Shown here: one piece after another, positions 35,614 to 48,862 of the stretch
Position numbering within the stretch: the first letter of the stretch is position 1
Layout: every line of letters begins with the position of its first letter
Source of the DNA: Neckera pumila
Taxonomy: Eukaryota; Streptophyta; Bryopsida; Hypnales; Neckeraceae
Assembly: GCA_963969595.1 (NCBI GenBank)
Contig: OZ018410.1
Span: 33,608,913-33,672,912 of the forward strand
Length of the DNA stretch: 64,000 nucleotides
Direction: 5' to 3'
Notes under the pieces: model-generated
The model's input: only the letters and a program-made list of their open reading frames with translations
Told to the model about the DNA's origin: nothing
Databases searched by the model: none
Program-made: the position numbers and the translations under genes

Positions 35614-38321
35614 ATGGACGTCTTGACACTGCCGTTGCCGCCATCGCTGCGATCCAAGCTTCTTGCAGCAGGGTTTCATACGACTGCTGCTTTGGCCGCT
35701 GTGAATCCCTTCCAGCTCGCTCATGGTGATTTTCATATTATGTTTTTAAGCATTCTAAGACGCGAAGGATCCGTGTTCTGCAGTTGGTTTGTAGTTTTCG
35801 AAGCAAGCTGTGATTTCAGATGCAAATTTTAGCATTGAATTTATCAAGATCGTGATTATCTATTGAGGGGTTTCCGTTTGCAGAAGCGCACATTACAGTT
35901 GAGGAAGCGCGGGTGGTTTTGAAGTTAGTGCCGCGAGCTTCCAGTGATCACATTGGCATCGGTGGTCCTCTTGCCGGTCTTCATTCTTCTCTTTATAACC
36001 TTTCTTCCCTCTATTGGACTCTTTCGAGCTTGCAATTTTCTTCCACTTGGTTCGTAAAGATACATTCTGTGCTGCTGCCAATTCCTGAATTGTCCTCACC
36101 TTTTCAGCTTCAACGACAGCGTGGGATCTACTCATTCGTGAGAAGGGAAGGAGGAGAATTGCAACAGGTAGTGTCGAAGTGGACAAGATTCTTGGCGGCG
36201 GGATTTTATCGAAAGAGCTCACTGAAATTTGTAAGTGTCTGCACCTTTACGAAGAATCATCGAAGAATGACATCAATGAAATTGTATCCAATGTCATATC
36301 ATTGTGTCCATCGCTTTGCTGGTGAAGAATTTCATTTGCTGTGGGTGGATTTGGGGGTTAGGTGGTGTACCTGGTGTTGGCAAGACACAGCTCAGGTAAT
36401 GCATTTTTCTAACCTATTTTTCGTTCCTGATGGGTACTATTAGTATTCAAGTCCTGGTGCCTACCCTACCTAGAGAAATAAATTTGAATAGCTACCGATT
36501 TTGTTTGTGTGTGTTATCTCAAATTTGTTGGCTTTCGGTGATCCGGAAATTTGACTGGTGCTTCTCGTTTGGTTTAGTAACATTCTTGTATACTAATGGC
36601 AGCTTTTGAGAATAGTGCTAATTATGAGTTATTTAGAACAGAGCCATGCCAAACCAAGCAATATTCACCTCTGACATGCTCTCACATGGGAAGACATTGA
36701 TTCCTTGGCTTAGGGAGCTCTCCCTTGTTGAAATTGAGCTCAACATTGCAAAACAAGATGTCTGAAATTCCTTTATATTCCAATTCAGATAGTTCCGAAC
36801 GAGGATTCTCTAGAATATTATGTTTTTTTAACAGCTTCATCGGTGTGCCTTATGGCCAGTATGCAGTTGGCTGTTAATGTGCAAATTCCAGTAGAATATG
36901 GTGGAGTTGGAGGCCATGCTATTTATATAGGTGCGTGGAGTTTCAGAGACTAGAATACCAGCTTCGTGGTTTTCCCTCTCAATCGAGTTGATTCCACTTC
37001 CACCATCTCAACACAGCAACTCACCAATTTCTGGTTCATTTTCCAGATACAGAAGGGAGCTTCATGATGGAACGCGTGTCGCAGATCACAGAAGCCGTCA
37101 TCGACGATCTTGGGAACATGTCATCAGGATCTTCCGCAGCGTCTTTGACCGCTGAAGACTTTCTGTCACAAATATACCTCCTCCGGGTTCATGATCCAGT
37201 TGAGCAACTTGCTGTTGTCAACAACTTGCCCACTCTTCTAACTCAGCACAAGGAGGTAAGGCCAGCCTGCTATTTGAGCTGGAGTTCAATCAGATTATGA
37301 ACGATGAGAGAAAAAAGGCTTCAGTTTAGTGTCTCTTGACACGAAATTGAGAACCTCGGGCTCCTGTTGAATTTGACGGTAAATTTCTGCTGTTTAATGT
37401 TCTATTCTCCGGATTCCTGAAGCAAATGTGGGGATGTGCCAGGTGAAACTCGTAGTTTTTGATAGTGTTACCTTCAACTTCCGGCAGGACTTTGAAGATA
37501 TGGCAGGAAGAACTAGACTTTTAGCCAATATGGCGCAGAAACTGATGGCGGTTGCTGAAAACTTTGACGTTGCTGTAAGTCTGAATCCGTCCTTTACTTA
37601 TTGTGGTTGATATTTCTGTCAGCTGGGGCTACTTTTCAAGAAGTGAAAGAATTTCTCAAGTAGATATCGTCAGATATGGATGTTCTGTCTGTGACCATAC
37701 TTGATCCTAATTGACATCTTCTATTTTAGGACAGCCTTATCTTGCCCTTGCTTATAAGTTGACATATATTAGAATATGAGAAGGGGTCACAAAGGTTAGG
37801 ATCTCATTTCCTTCTTGCGAGAAGACGAATGAATTCCACTTTGTCAGTTATCACTAATGTTATAAGGTACTGGTGTACAGATTGTCCTCGTCAATCAAGT
37901 CACTCACAAATTGACAAGCGAAGGCTCCAGAACTGTTCCAGCTCTAGGTATGTACTAACTTATGTTTTGTAATGGATGTCAATCTTGAATTGCAGGTGAC
38001 AATTGAGGTCAATTCATTGCTCTCATTTTGTACATTTTCATTGAAAATCTCACCAAATGTGCTTCATAAATTTATATAAACACCGAATGAAAACTGTGGC
38101 TGCTGAGCGCAGGGGAGAGTTGGTCTCATGTATGCACCAACCGGCTGATGGTCTACTGGATGGATGGGCAACGGTATGCCCATTTGGCCAAGTCCCCGTC
38201 TTTACCAGTTGGGACTGCGCCCTACGTGATCACTGAAGAGGGCGTGCGAGATGCCCATGAGAGTCATAAAAGACTCAAACTTGATGAGACACACGCCAGG
38301 TCAAGTCGGAGTTTCGGCTGA
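35614..38321 (+). CDS. RAD51C: DNA repair protein RAD51C (RAD51 paralog)
   Basis: Nine exons: 35614-35725, 35884-35943, 36108-36230, 36362-36395, 36860-36930, 37047-37255, 37443-37574, 37881-37947, 38113-38321. The joined frame is open, 338 aa. An N-terminal helix-hairpin region (LPPSLRSKLLAAGF) precedes STTAWDLL and the ATPase core: Walker A GVPGVGKT (about residues 100-107), MQLAVNVQIP, YIDTEGSFMMERV, and Walker B LVVFD (206-210) followed by FNFRQDFEDMAGRTRLL. The C-terminus has a basic KRLKL patch, a possible nuclear signal. RAD51C works in the BCDX2 and CX3 complexes in homologous recombination and meiosis. Nine exons equals the human count. The start is set at MDVLTLPLP; an in-frame ATG at 35566 would add 16 residues. 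The acceptor of exon 4 (GGGGGTTAG) has a poor pyrimidine tract. Confidence 0.93.
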
Positions 38322-38569
38322 ACCGAACTATGGTAACTACACCCATTAGCAACCCTTAACCAAATGCGACCCCTAGATACTTGCCTAAAATGTTCATATT
38401 GTGAACATGAGAGCCCAGGGTTGAATTTTGGTACAGCTACAATTAGCACTTTATTGTGTCTAAGAAATTCATAATCTTTTCATATATTGTCTTAAAATAT
38501 TCCATGCGAAGTTGCGCTAGAATTGCTTTTCAATTTTCAAGAAGACTGAACAGAAACAAAGGCTATTTG

Positions 38570-39348
38570 TTGACCCTTGAAGTCCCAAGAATCTCTTGGG
38601 ACTCTTGGAAGGTTTGGGCAGGTATTTATGATCTCAATTTTTGGCAGGATTTTTGGAAACTTTTTTTCAAGATAGGAAAATTGATTAGCTTTTGGGGAAT
38701 ATAATTTTTATTTGAGTTGGTGCTCAGGAGCAAAATTTATGCCACAATAAGTCGAATAGTAGGCAACAAAATAAAAACACAAAAACTTGAAATAATCTTT
38801 TATAAAATGTATTTGCTATAGCTTATATTTTTGTCTATGTGGAAAGATTTTATTCATTCCATTTGGATAAGTAATGTGAGAGTTATGAAGCTTCTTGTTT
38901 TGCGGGCAATCTTAGCAAATTCTTGAAAAAAATAATGTATTGGATCCAATTTTCAATTGAATTTTAACTACTTTTCAGAGAAAAAGGTTGCACATGGTTT
39001 AATATGCTTTCTAGAACAATCTCACCATTAGGATGAGTGTATTTCAAATCTTAAAGCTATCAACAGTTTAGTTTTTTCTTTCTATCTTGTTCATGTTTCG
39101 ACTTAACAAATTTTTAAAGAATAAAAAAAACAGTTTGTTTTTTTTAAATTCCCAAACTCTCAACTCAATCCTTCAACATAAAATGAAAAAATTTCTTCCA
39201 GACATTCGCATACTTGTCTAGTGCAAGATTCTTTAGTTGGGTATGGAAAAAAAAAATTGCTTAAATTTTTTGTTGTTTTGCATTGAAATGGCAGTTTTAA
39301 GTGGTTTTTGGCAGAAAAATGGCCTTAGGACTTTACAATAGGGATTAA
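38570..39348. mobile_element. TTAA/CCCCTAAAG repeat, copy D
   Basis: Diverged copy about 250 bp downstream of the RAD51C stop. The left end has decayed to TTGACCCTTGAAGTCCC and the right end to AGGACTTTACAATAGGGATTAA. The interior follows the C/E/I type (GGCAGGTATTTATGATCTC). Its position makes it a possible part of the RAD51C 3' untranslated region. Confidence 0.6.
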
Positions 39349-42129
39349 TAGGAACTCAAGTGCTCATTTGGATGTTTTACGCTGCGCAGCTTATTGGATA
39401 GTCTCCTCAGGGAGGCAGTCTAGTTTGGGGTTGTTGGATGTACATGTTTGCTTCAAGAACAGCTTCAACTAGGGGGACGACGGACTAGCAGCACGTGGCT
39501 TGTTCCATAAGGGCATGCATGATTCCCTTCTGCTGGTCACCTGCAGAAGCTGTTGCTGGGAATTTGGGTCTACTTGGTTCAGATCAAATTTTGGCATAGA
39601 AAGAAAGATTTTATTGCCAGGTAAGTTTCTCAGTCAATGATATTGTATTCTACTCTCTTAGATTACAGATCCGTTGTACGCAATATTCATATCTCCGACT
39701 TTGCATTGCCAGATAAGCATCAAGTAAGTGAGACGTGCAAAGGCATCGCACACACCGTAAGAGAAGTCAGCCTAGATCATCGAAAATCAGCACTCTTACG
39801 AAATGCTTATCATGCTGCTGACATCAAAGGATTGCAGAGGACCGTAGTATTTATCATCCCTACTCTCTGCAATTGGAACCTAGAGTAAGAGCTCAGACGT
39901 CTGCACATTAGACATGAAGTGAGTGAGAAGTTCACGTCTTTGGCCAAGTGCGTTGTGATCTACGAACCGATGAAAACTATTAACCAAACTCACTTTCTGT
40001 AATCATAGAATCCATTTTGGCATATTCGATTTAGACTTTTGATTTTTTTAAGGATAGCATCTTCATGACGGGGATGAAAACTAAGAGGCTTTGAATCATC
40101 ATCTGTAATCCGGGGCATGCTCTGATATTTCTCGAGGAATCAATATAGCAGCTTCTCTGCTTCTTCTTTTCTTCTACATTTCTCGTTTTTTTGTGTCGTA
40201 ATCCAAATGGCGGCCCTCGCTAGGCCAATAGCCTATGGGATAAGGATGCACAATAAGCCAAGCTGCGGCGGAATGACTATTGCGGTTTTTCAAAGTAGCA
40301 TGTGGAGTGTCAAACCGGAGACGTAGTTATGAACGGGGACTGCTGCACCCAAACTGTCTTTTGGAGAGCTCAACGCAACACAGTAGAGAAGCCAGAGACT
40401 GTGCAATCGACATTCCCCAGCATATAGTGTGAGATCATCATGTGGTGAGTTCATTTCTATTATCTTTTGCCTAAAATAGTTCAACACAAGGGATAGGAAC
40501 TTCTGCTTGTACTGACATGTCTTTCAACATAGAATTGCTGTGAAAGATAAACCATACGTATCCCACCAAAAGTGATCATGTGAGTGATGAAATCATGTAT
40601 CGTATCAAGTTAGGTCTAACACGTGCCTTTGCACCTGATTGCTTGAAGGTGTCTCGAATATTTTGGTGTTGAAACTGATGTTTTCAGCAACAATATTAGA
40701 AGACCCACCCCACCTGAAGTATCCTAGAAACCTAGCGGCCTTACAATTGGCAGCGTTTATCGCAGCTAGGTTTTTTAAGAATACCTCGGGGGAGTTTTTA
40801 CTACTGTTTACTATCCTGTATAGTTACTGTGTGAAGGCAAGTTGCAGAGTGTGGACCTGGTTTGACAGGCTCTGAGCCTCTGACCTGTATTGGCTTAACG
40901 TTCATCGTTAACTCTTCTTCTATATTCTTGAATTTTGTCGTTTCCTGTGCTTTATTTGTGCAGACTGATCTCCATAAAAGATCTCATTCAATCTTTACCA
41001 TTTGCTGTTTGACAACAAGCTTCGTGGACTCGTAAGGTATCGTGGATGGCTGAAGCTTTACGATACTTTACTTCATTATTGTTGTCGACGGTCGACCAGA
41101 TAAGGTTTCGGGAGGTGCCACTCAAAATCCTCCTCCTTAGCGCAGGTATTTGACCTGCGATGCAAGATTACGCAAATTGGGTTAGTCGCTTACTTCTTTC
41201 CTTTTTCTTGAAAGACCAATTTTTGTTAGCTCTGGAGAAATCTGATTCTGACCTGACAACTTTTCGAGGAATAGTTGTAACCAGTGGTGTACGCTTCTTC
41301 TCACCCCTTTTCCCACCAGAGCCAGGCCCGTCCAGTTGTCCTATGCTGGAATTACTTGGGCACTGCTTTTCCCAACCTAAGTCTTGTTAGCAGGTCATTC
41401 AATTATTGCATCCTGACTTGATTAAAATTTTGTCGTTGTGATGCACAGAATCCAGTATCTTACTCAAACGTGACTACAAGCGACCAAAACTGTCATTCTC
41501 TAAGCGAACAAAACTGTTTCATTCACTAAGCGATCAATGACACATTGGGATTATGATGAATGAGCAATACTGTATTGGCAAGTGCAAAGGGATTCATCAG
41601 TCAAAATGTGTGGCACTACCAGGGCTTGTGTTTCGTGCACATTGTTGAGGAATGTCCAACCCAAGTCTTTGCAAGGCTTGACGACCCAACTTGGGCTTTG
41701 CGATCCGATTCCGGAAGCAGTTGCTTTGATGTGCTTTTCCTTGGCCTTCATATCCTTGGCGGTAACTTGCCCTCATCCTTCCAAATCTTCTGCAGGTAAA
41801 TAGCGCCAGATCAGTTCATTGAAGCTCATTAGACCATGAAGAGACGCAAAATCAATCGATGATGATACATTGTAAAGAGGAAACTCAGCTTGTAAGATAG
41901 TCTCCATCCAACAAGCAATTCCGGTGCTTCCTGCAACCTACTGTCTCCCTTACTTGTTGCCATGTCTCTCCTTGACTTTGCAATGACTTACCACAACAGA
42001 GGTAAGGCCATGAATTAGAAGCCTGTATTGGTCGAGAACCGATTAGAGGAATGCTAAGATAAACTGAAGAATCCTTCTTTTTTGTAATTTGAGCATGTTT
42101 CAAACATTCTAAAAGATGACGTCTTTACT
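39349..42129. other. Low-repeat region with unassigned open frames
   Basis: Composition is more balanced than the transposon-rich flanks and I see no repeat matches. Frames at 39637-39888, 40639-40875 and 41160-41390 have the look of exons or a decayed gene (for example HISDFALPDKHQVSETCKG), but I recognise none and could not join them by splice sites into one frame. This is the best place to look for a missed gene or 3' exons. Confidence 0.4.
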
Positions 42130-42560
42130 TCCATACCTTAAGCGAGGTTGTTTGTCTGTTTGGTTTGTTTGTTACGGTGGGATCTCTAGAATTGTGCATC
42201 CCTTGGCTAGTTTGAAAATCCTCTGCGAGGAGGGTGCACGGGCTTTGTTTGTGGTGATTGAACCTATGGTATGAAAGTTATGGATTTTTGAGTTACTTTC
42301 AAATTAAAAATTTAGAAAGTTACTTTTGTTTTTCTTTTGATTGTGGCAATGGCACAGGGCACACTAGTCTTCTATACATTTAATTAGGTTGTTTGTTTGT
42401 TTGTTGTTTTGTTTGTTATGGTGAGAACTTTAGATTTGTATATTCCTCATTTGTGTTCTTGGTATTATTGGAAAGTTCTCTAGGAGGAGAGGTGCACAAA
42501 CTTTGTTTCATGGCGTTTTGACTTGTGGTCAAAAAGATATTGAATTTGGAAGTTTTATGA
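42130..42560 (-). repeat. Dispersed 265-bp repeat unit, two reverse copies
   Basis: Two diverged units in reverse orientation, each with a TTTGTTTGTT-type run followed by a GGGTGCACGGGCTTTGTTT-like segment (second copy GGTGCACAAACTTTGTTT). They match the reverse complement of the tandem units at 55.6-56.6 kb. Confidence 0.55.
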
Positions 42561-43780
42561 ATTAAAAATTTATAGAAATATATTTATTTTAATTTTATTA
42601 TATGAAGCATGCAAATATTTTGAGTGAGCAAGTTTCAATAAATTTTGGAGAGTTCACAATTTTTCTTTACCTTGCAATATAGGTGTATGGTGGTATTTAA
42701 TTGTCCAACATTCAAATCTAAAGTTTCTTGTGTTTACTATATCATCTTTTTATTGTGCTTTCAATAACTATATTTTAGATTCTAGATTTTTAATTCCATG
42801 TAAATAATATATATATTTGAAAAGGTTAGAGTGAAGATACTCTAACATTATGGGAATGACATCTAAAACAACCTTTCAAAAAAATTAAGGTGAGATTGCA
42901 TTTATGTCTTGAGAGCATCTCCATTGAATAAGAGGCCTATTGCAACTAGGCTTCTTCTTTAGTTCTACTTGTAAGAGACTTTAGAGTTTTTCAACCCAAG
43001 CTTCTCCAAAATCTCTTCATCACACTTCAATTTTCCAACCAAAAATTGATTTTTTTAGAATTTTTGAAGAAAAAGTGAAGAAAAAGCACATCAAATAAAA
43101 AATTATTTCAAAAAATCTGGAAATTTCATCATGTGTGTATATTACAATGACAAACTTCATAGTGTAAACTCAATTTCCATGTCATTCTATAATTAGAAAT
43201 AATAGACATTGAAAATACATCCAAAGCTCAAATTGCAATAAAACATTCAATATTAGGAATTTTTTCAAAATCCAAATTAGAATAGAATCTAGAATAAATG
43301 ACCTTCATTTTATTAGTTGGATTGAAATTCAAAAAAATCATTTTTGTGGAAAAATTTTAGATTTAAACAAGGAGCAACAACTTTCCAAAATACACTAAAA
43401 TAGCATATTCTATGGTCCGTTTTTTTCACTAACTTCTAATTTATGTGAAGACAAACACTTGCAAAAGTACAAATTCAATTGAATACCCTTCATAACCCAC
43501 CATGAAAGGTCAATAAGAATAAAATGAATGAAAAAATGCTTTTGAAGTCTTTTTTTCTTATAGTGTTGTCATTGGAACACTACGGAATGGCGCCTGTGGC
43601 ACTCCAGGGCTAGATTATAGCCTGACTGCTGAAGGGGATTGGTGAGCTGTTATTATGTTGGGAAGCTATACATTCTAGCCTGTCTCTATGGGAAATGCCT
43701 CCACATCATCACCCATGTCATTTTTTTTTTTTTCTTGTCTAGGAATTATGTGTTCTTTGATTGTTCTAGTGGGGCCCCAA

Positions 43781-46700
43781 TTAACCCCTAAAGGCCCATT
43801 GTCCCTTTGAGGGACAAATGGGATTTTGAGTAGGTACCTACAGGCTGAATTTTTGTCTTGATTCTCTGAAACTTTTTTTGAAGATAAAAAAACTACCAAA
43901 CTTCATGGGAATATAATTTTTTTTTCAATTGGTGCCCAGGAACAAAAGTTATGCCCAAATAAGCTCAAAAGAGGGGTGGGGGGGCAACAAAAGAAAGTTT
44001 GCAAAAAAATTTTAAGAAAAAAATTTAGTTTTTTTTCTTATAGATTATATTTTTGTCTATCTGGAAAGCTTTGATTCATTTCATTAGATTTGTTATGAAA
44101 AAGTTATGGACAATCTTGTTTTTCAGGCACGTAGAACATCTTCCTGAAAAAATAACTTGTAGGATTCATTCTTGAATGCAATTTTTACAATTTTTCAAAA
44201 AAAAAGGTTCCAGGTGGTTTAGTTTTTTTGCTAAAACAATCTCACCATTGAAATTAGTGCTATTTAATTCCATATAAAAGATACTAATATTTTAGATTTT
44301 CATTCTATCTTGTATCTACTTCCACTTAACAGTTTTTTTAATAATGAAAATTAAGTTTTTTTGAATTTTTTTTTTGCGAGATTCTCAACTCAATTCTCCA
44401 CTATAAATATTTAAAGCTCAAAACTTTCTAGTGCAAAATTCAAAGTTAAAAATGTTCAAAGTCAAAAAATCCAGTTGCACAATCACTACAAAAAAATAAT
44501 GGAAAGAATGACTTGCATAAATGACTGCAAATGAGTTGTTTTGGTCACATTGACTGAAAAAAGACTATAGGATCCTAGAGTCATTGTAGTTGAGTCGTTT
44601 ACGTAAATGACTCGGGGTTTATTGTCACCATCCATTTCTACCTTGGATGTAGAAATGGATGAAAAAAGAAATGGTTGAAGTGATAAAGAAAGTTGGGCTT
44701 AAGGAAATGGCTATAGATCTGCCATATAGAAAGCGGGACCTTTGCAACATCTGACGTGGACATCCACGTGGCCAGTCATTCTTTAGTCATTCTGAAGTTA
44801 TGGCTGACCTATGATGAATCTAACGTAGACATCCAAGTGCCCAGTCATTCTTTAGTCATTTTGAAGTTAGACTGGCCCATGATGAATCTGACGTAGACGG
44901 CTATGTAGGAAGTTGTTTTTGAATCATTGAAAAGTCATTTTATAGTTGTTTAGGAGTGATGCTTGTTTAGGGTTTAGGTGACCTTGTCGCCAACATTTCT
45001 AGTCATTTTAAAGTCATTTTAAAGTTAGCATGACGTTTGCAAAAAAGAATGTGGGGACTATTATTTGGGGACTAGTCATTCTGCAGTCACATATCAATAC
45101 ATTCAAAATTTCACAACAATATACCATATACAATATGCTATATACCATATATAATACATCGTATACCGTGTATAATACACTATACACCGTATACTATACA
45201 TTGTAGTTAGCATATGTGTTACAAAGCCACTTAATATATGAGTATGAAGAAATGAAATGACAAGCCTTTTATACAATTGGGGTAGTAGGAGGCAAGACAA
45301 ACCATGGGATACGTAAAACGCAGGAATTGTGTTACAAATAATATTTCAAATCCCATTTAGGCATGGTAGATTAATTTTTTTCAAAAAAATTCAAACTCAA
45401 AAAAGTCGGAAAATCAATCTCACTTTCATCTCCAAAAATCCATTTTATATTTCCAACCTCAAATCAAAAATTATGGACAAATTTGAAAAAGGGATTGGAA
45501 ACGATATTTTCTTTTGTTAACATCCCTAAATTGTCTTGCCTTTTTGTATATGACCCATGATGAAAATGCATTGTAGATGCAGATGAAGTGCGATGAAAGG
45601 TACACAAGATGTTTAAAAATCGCACAATGCATCCCAATGCACAAAGTACCGAAGCAGTAGTTGAATAGCTGCACAATAATCTGAGATGTTTCAGCTCATT
45701 CTGCAATTTGCACTCTCAAGAAGTCATTTTGCAGTCGCAAGAAGTCATTCTGTAGTTGCAGGAAGTCATTTTGCAGTCGCAAAAAGTCATTTTGCAGCAG
45801 CACTAGAGAAGCAACATTGTTGTCCATGTAAAGGGGGAACGGGACTTAACAATTGCTTTTAGGACTATGAAGACACCTTCCAACTCTTACTTTGGGACCT
45901 CAGAAATGTCCAGTTTGAATCGTATAAAATGTCCAAAAATATTGTGAAGTTACCAATGCAAATGGACCGAAATCATAGTTGTTGTCCTAGTAGGAGTGTA
46001 AATGAGTCTTAAAGTAGACCCCGATTAAGAAACCAATAGACCCCAATAAAACAAAAAGGCCATTAGGAATAAATAAAGAGTAGAAAAAAGAAAAAGTTAA
46101 AATTTTTTTTAATGATATGGAAAAGAGAAGAGAAAGGAAAAAAATTGAATAACAAAAAAAAAATTACAAGGATTACAATTTACAAAATAGGAAAAAAATC
46201 TGAAGAATGAAAATTACCAAAAAGAGAAAAAATAATTTTGTTGGTTTCTTGAAAAAATTCAAGGAAATGATAGCAAATGAAACTAGTAAGTGAAAAATAA
46301 AAAACCAACAATGCATAAGAAAGATGAGGTAGAAAAAAAGTTTAAAAATTTTAAGAAAATTTAAAAAAAGAATGAGCAAGAAATAAAAAATAAAACAAAA
46401 CATAATGGAGAAGAAAGAAGCCTTTTTGTAAGCATCATTTTCTAAAGCTTGGACAAATGACTTCAAATCATTTGATCCCATCAAAAAAAATTAAAACATA
46501 AACAAAGAGTATATACTGAGAGCAATTAGGAGCTAAGGCACTTTAATTGCCTAACATTTATTAATTTATTTGTAGACAATACATCATCTTGCTAAAGCTG
46601 CATCCTTTAACAATATGGCACATAAAAACCTCTAAAAGGATAGAAGTATTTTGTGCCAAAAGTATCTAATAAGATGCAGTGACTAGTCAATCATTTCATA

Positions 46701-47291
46701 GTAGCCTTGCAGTGAAATTCAAGTTGTTTGGAACATCTTTTTTTGCCATGTCTTTTATAGTGGCCTCTCTCTTTTTCTTTTTCCATCAATTTTATTCCAA
46801 AACTTCCCAAAATTGGCTGCCAATTACACTTCAGTCCTTTTTTAGTCTTATTGGAATGAAAGCCTTGCTACATCATAATGTCGACAATGTTGTGAACAGA
46901 ATGTGGTAGATGAAATTTGCCCCTTGTTCACTCTTCATCTTGCAATTGCGGATGTGACTCTGGCTTCACTCAGATGTTGTGGAGTTAGCGGCGTTGTTGC
47001 AATTAGGGAGCTCTAGTCATTCTAAAGTCACATTTTCCATGAAGTCATTCTTTGTAGTCACATATTTGTCCATTTTCTTATAGTGAATGTCAAAAAAATT
47101 TGAAAACACAGATATCTTGCAATCTATGTGGTCAAAAATTCTAAAATTTTTTCCATACATTCTCAATCTAGTTAGGTGTAAGATCCTACGGTTAGATGTG
47201 CAAAAAAATCAGTTGTCAAAACTTTTGCTATAGAAATGGCAGTTTTGAGTGTGTTTTTTGCAGAAAAAGGCCTTGGGCCTTAAGGGGTTAA
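43781..47291. mobile_element. TTAA/CCCCTAAAG repeat, copy E, split by a CACTA element
   Basis: Left end TTAACCCCTAAAGGCCC at 43781, right end GGCCTTAAGGGGTTAA at 47291. Without the CACTA element at 44484-47085 (and one copy of its AAT duplication) the two halves join into a roughly 0.9-kb member collinear with copy I (61020-61952). Confidence 0.75.
44484..47085. mobile_element. Non-autonomous CACTA (EnSpm-like) element, 2.6 kb
   Basis: It starts CACTACAAAAAAATAATGG and ends CCATTTTCTTATAGTG. AAT at 44481-44483 and 47086-47088 is the 3-bp duplication. Many copies of AGTCATTC/AGTCATTTTG crowd both subterminal regions (44750-45080, 45715-45800, 46995-47060), the binding-site-like subterminal repeats typical of EnSpm elements. 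I see no transposase. A block of diverged TATAC/GTATA repeats lies at 45117-45215. It is inserted in copy E. Confidence 0.85.
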
Positions 47292-47832
47292 GCGGCAAGC
47301 CCCTATGAATACGCCAGTTTTCTACATGCCAGTTTTCTACATGCTAATTAATTGACATCCCCCATACTAATTAATTGACATCCCACACTATATAAATATC
47401 TACCGTGGGGTGTACATCTTTGTTTGACTTCCAATGAATGCTTTTGCAATTTTTTAAGCCAATGATTCACACGGTAATGAAAAGGGATGATTTCATTGTT
47501 CTTTTAAGGGTTAAAGCCCTCTTGGTTTTACTGAACCATCTCCCTTGCCTGTGCTGCAAGAAGCTTATTTGCTATGGCAGAGCCTCTGTCCACTCCAAGC
47601 ATACAGTGATTTCAGTCCTTTTACAATTGATTTTCAGGTCTAATAAATCCCAGAATAGAATGAGATGGGTTTGATTGAACTTTGTTCCTTTGGGGGGGTG
47701 GGGGGTCAGGCGGACTGAGTACACATGATCTCAGTTGCTTGAATGGTGTCCTGAGTAGAACATCAGTTTGAGAATTGTACCGTATTTTGATCATTGAATT
47801 CCATTGAAGAATGCACAATGACAAAGGCAAAC

Positions 47833-48728
47833 TAAGGTAAACCAGCCCATTGTGGTCAAACTTTGGAGTCTACCCTCATGTCATTGTTGAAATTTCTCAA
47901 ATTTTTCCCACACGAAGATAAGTGTGAGAGACAATGAAGACATTTGAAATTATATTTTTTGGACCGATTATGAATTAGTTTTGAATTTTTGAAGTGATCA
48001 GCCCATAGGGGTCTGTAGGCCACCTCATGACCAACAAAATCTGAATTCAGTATGGTCATCTTCTTGCCCAGTGTAGTCACAACATTTTCACATATGGAAG
48101 ACCTAAAAAATCAATTTTTACAAAGAATTTTACATTGAAAAGTTGGAAGTACCTATTGAAGTCACTAATTACTCCATAACTACCATGTAAGGTATCATTA
48201 AGAAAAAAATGAGCCTTGAAAAGGGCTCCTTCGTAGTGTAAGCTTCTCCTCAAGGGAACTCAAGGGAATTCAAGGGAATTCAACAATGATTGAATTCAAT
48301 GATTACAATAAAAAACATTTAAAAAACATTAAAAAAACATTTAAATAATAATAAAATAATAATAATAATAATAAAATAATAAAAATTGTAATGATTGCAA
48401 TCTGACATGGCACCACTCATGCCATGTCAAATCTGAGAATTCTGTAATTTGGAATTTGTTTTAATAATATTGTTTTTTTAACATATTTTTTAAAGTTCAG
48501 CTACATTGTTTCCCGCTGTTCCGCGCTTGCAGTTTGCTGTTGCTAAGAAAAAAAAAAAAAAAAACTTTTTTTTTTTTTTTCCCCGGCTTGCATTCCCTGC
48601 GTTCTCAGGACTCACAACCTCTTCTAGGGTTCATCTTTTTCCTAATGTAATTGTGGTCTAAAAAATCACAATGGATTCATTAGGTGTCCATCATAGGCCA
48701 TTTGACCGCAATAGGGTCTTTTACCTTA
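47833..48728 (-). mobile_element. TIR element, TAAGGTAA/CCATTGTGGTCA family, copy 3, with nested insertion
   Basis: Reverse orientation relative to copies 1 and 2. Ends TAAGGTAAACCAGCCCATTG and CAATAGGGTCTTTTACCTTA. The 74-codon frame 47856-48080 on the minus strand parallels the 2835-3098 frame of copy 1. It is interrupted by a further element at 48201-48642. Confidence 0.7.
48201..48642. mobile_element. TA-flanked TIR element nested in copy 3
   Basis: Diverged inverted ends (AGAAAAAAATGAGCC on the left, GGTTCATCTTTTTCC on the right) next to TA, and TCTGACATGGCACCACT inside, relate it to 31004-31309. It contains an AAT-rich microsatellite near 48343-48380 and long A and T runs at 48549-48580. 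Confidence 0.5.
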
Positions 48729-48739
48729 ATTTCCCTGGC

Positions 48740-48862
48740 CCTGAAATTGAATCAATAGTGAGTAGCACATGTAGAGCGCAGGATGTTAAAGTGGTCATTC
48801 AATTATTTTTCTACTATGAAATTCTATTTCATTTGTGTACTATAACTAAAAATAAATAAGTA
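48740..48862 (+). mobile_element. Possible LINE 3' end
   Basis: GAAATTCTATTTCATTTGTG followed by A-rich sequence resembles the 3' end of the LINE insertion at 54659-54875. No clear duplication or full poly-A tail. Confidence 0.35.

Noticed and set aside
36000..36400. Long frame 35913-36443 reading through RAD51C exons
   Set aside because: It runs through introns in the wrong frame; the nine-exon model restores all RAD51 motifs.
46173..46484. 103-codon Phe/Leu-rich minus-strand frame
   Set aside because: It is the translation of A-rich DNA inside the CACTA element, giving a pseudo-membrane protein without any motif.
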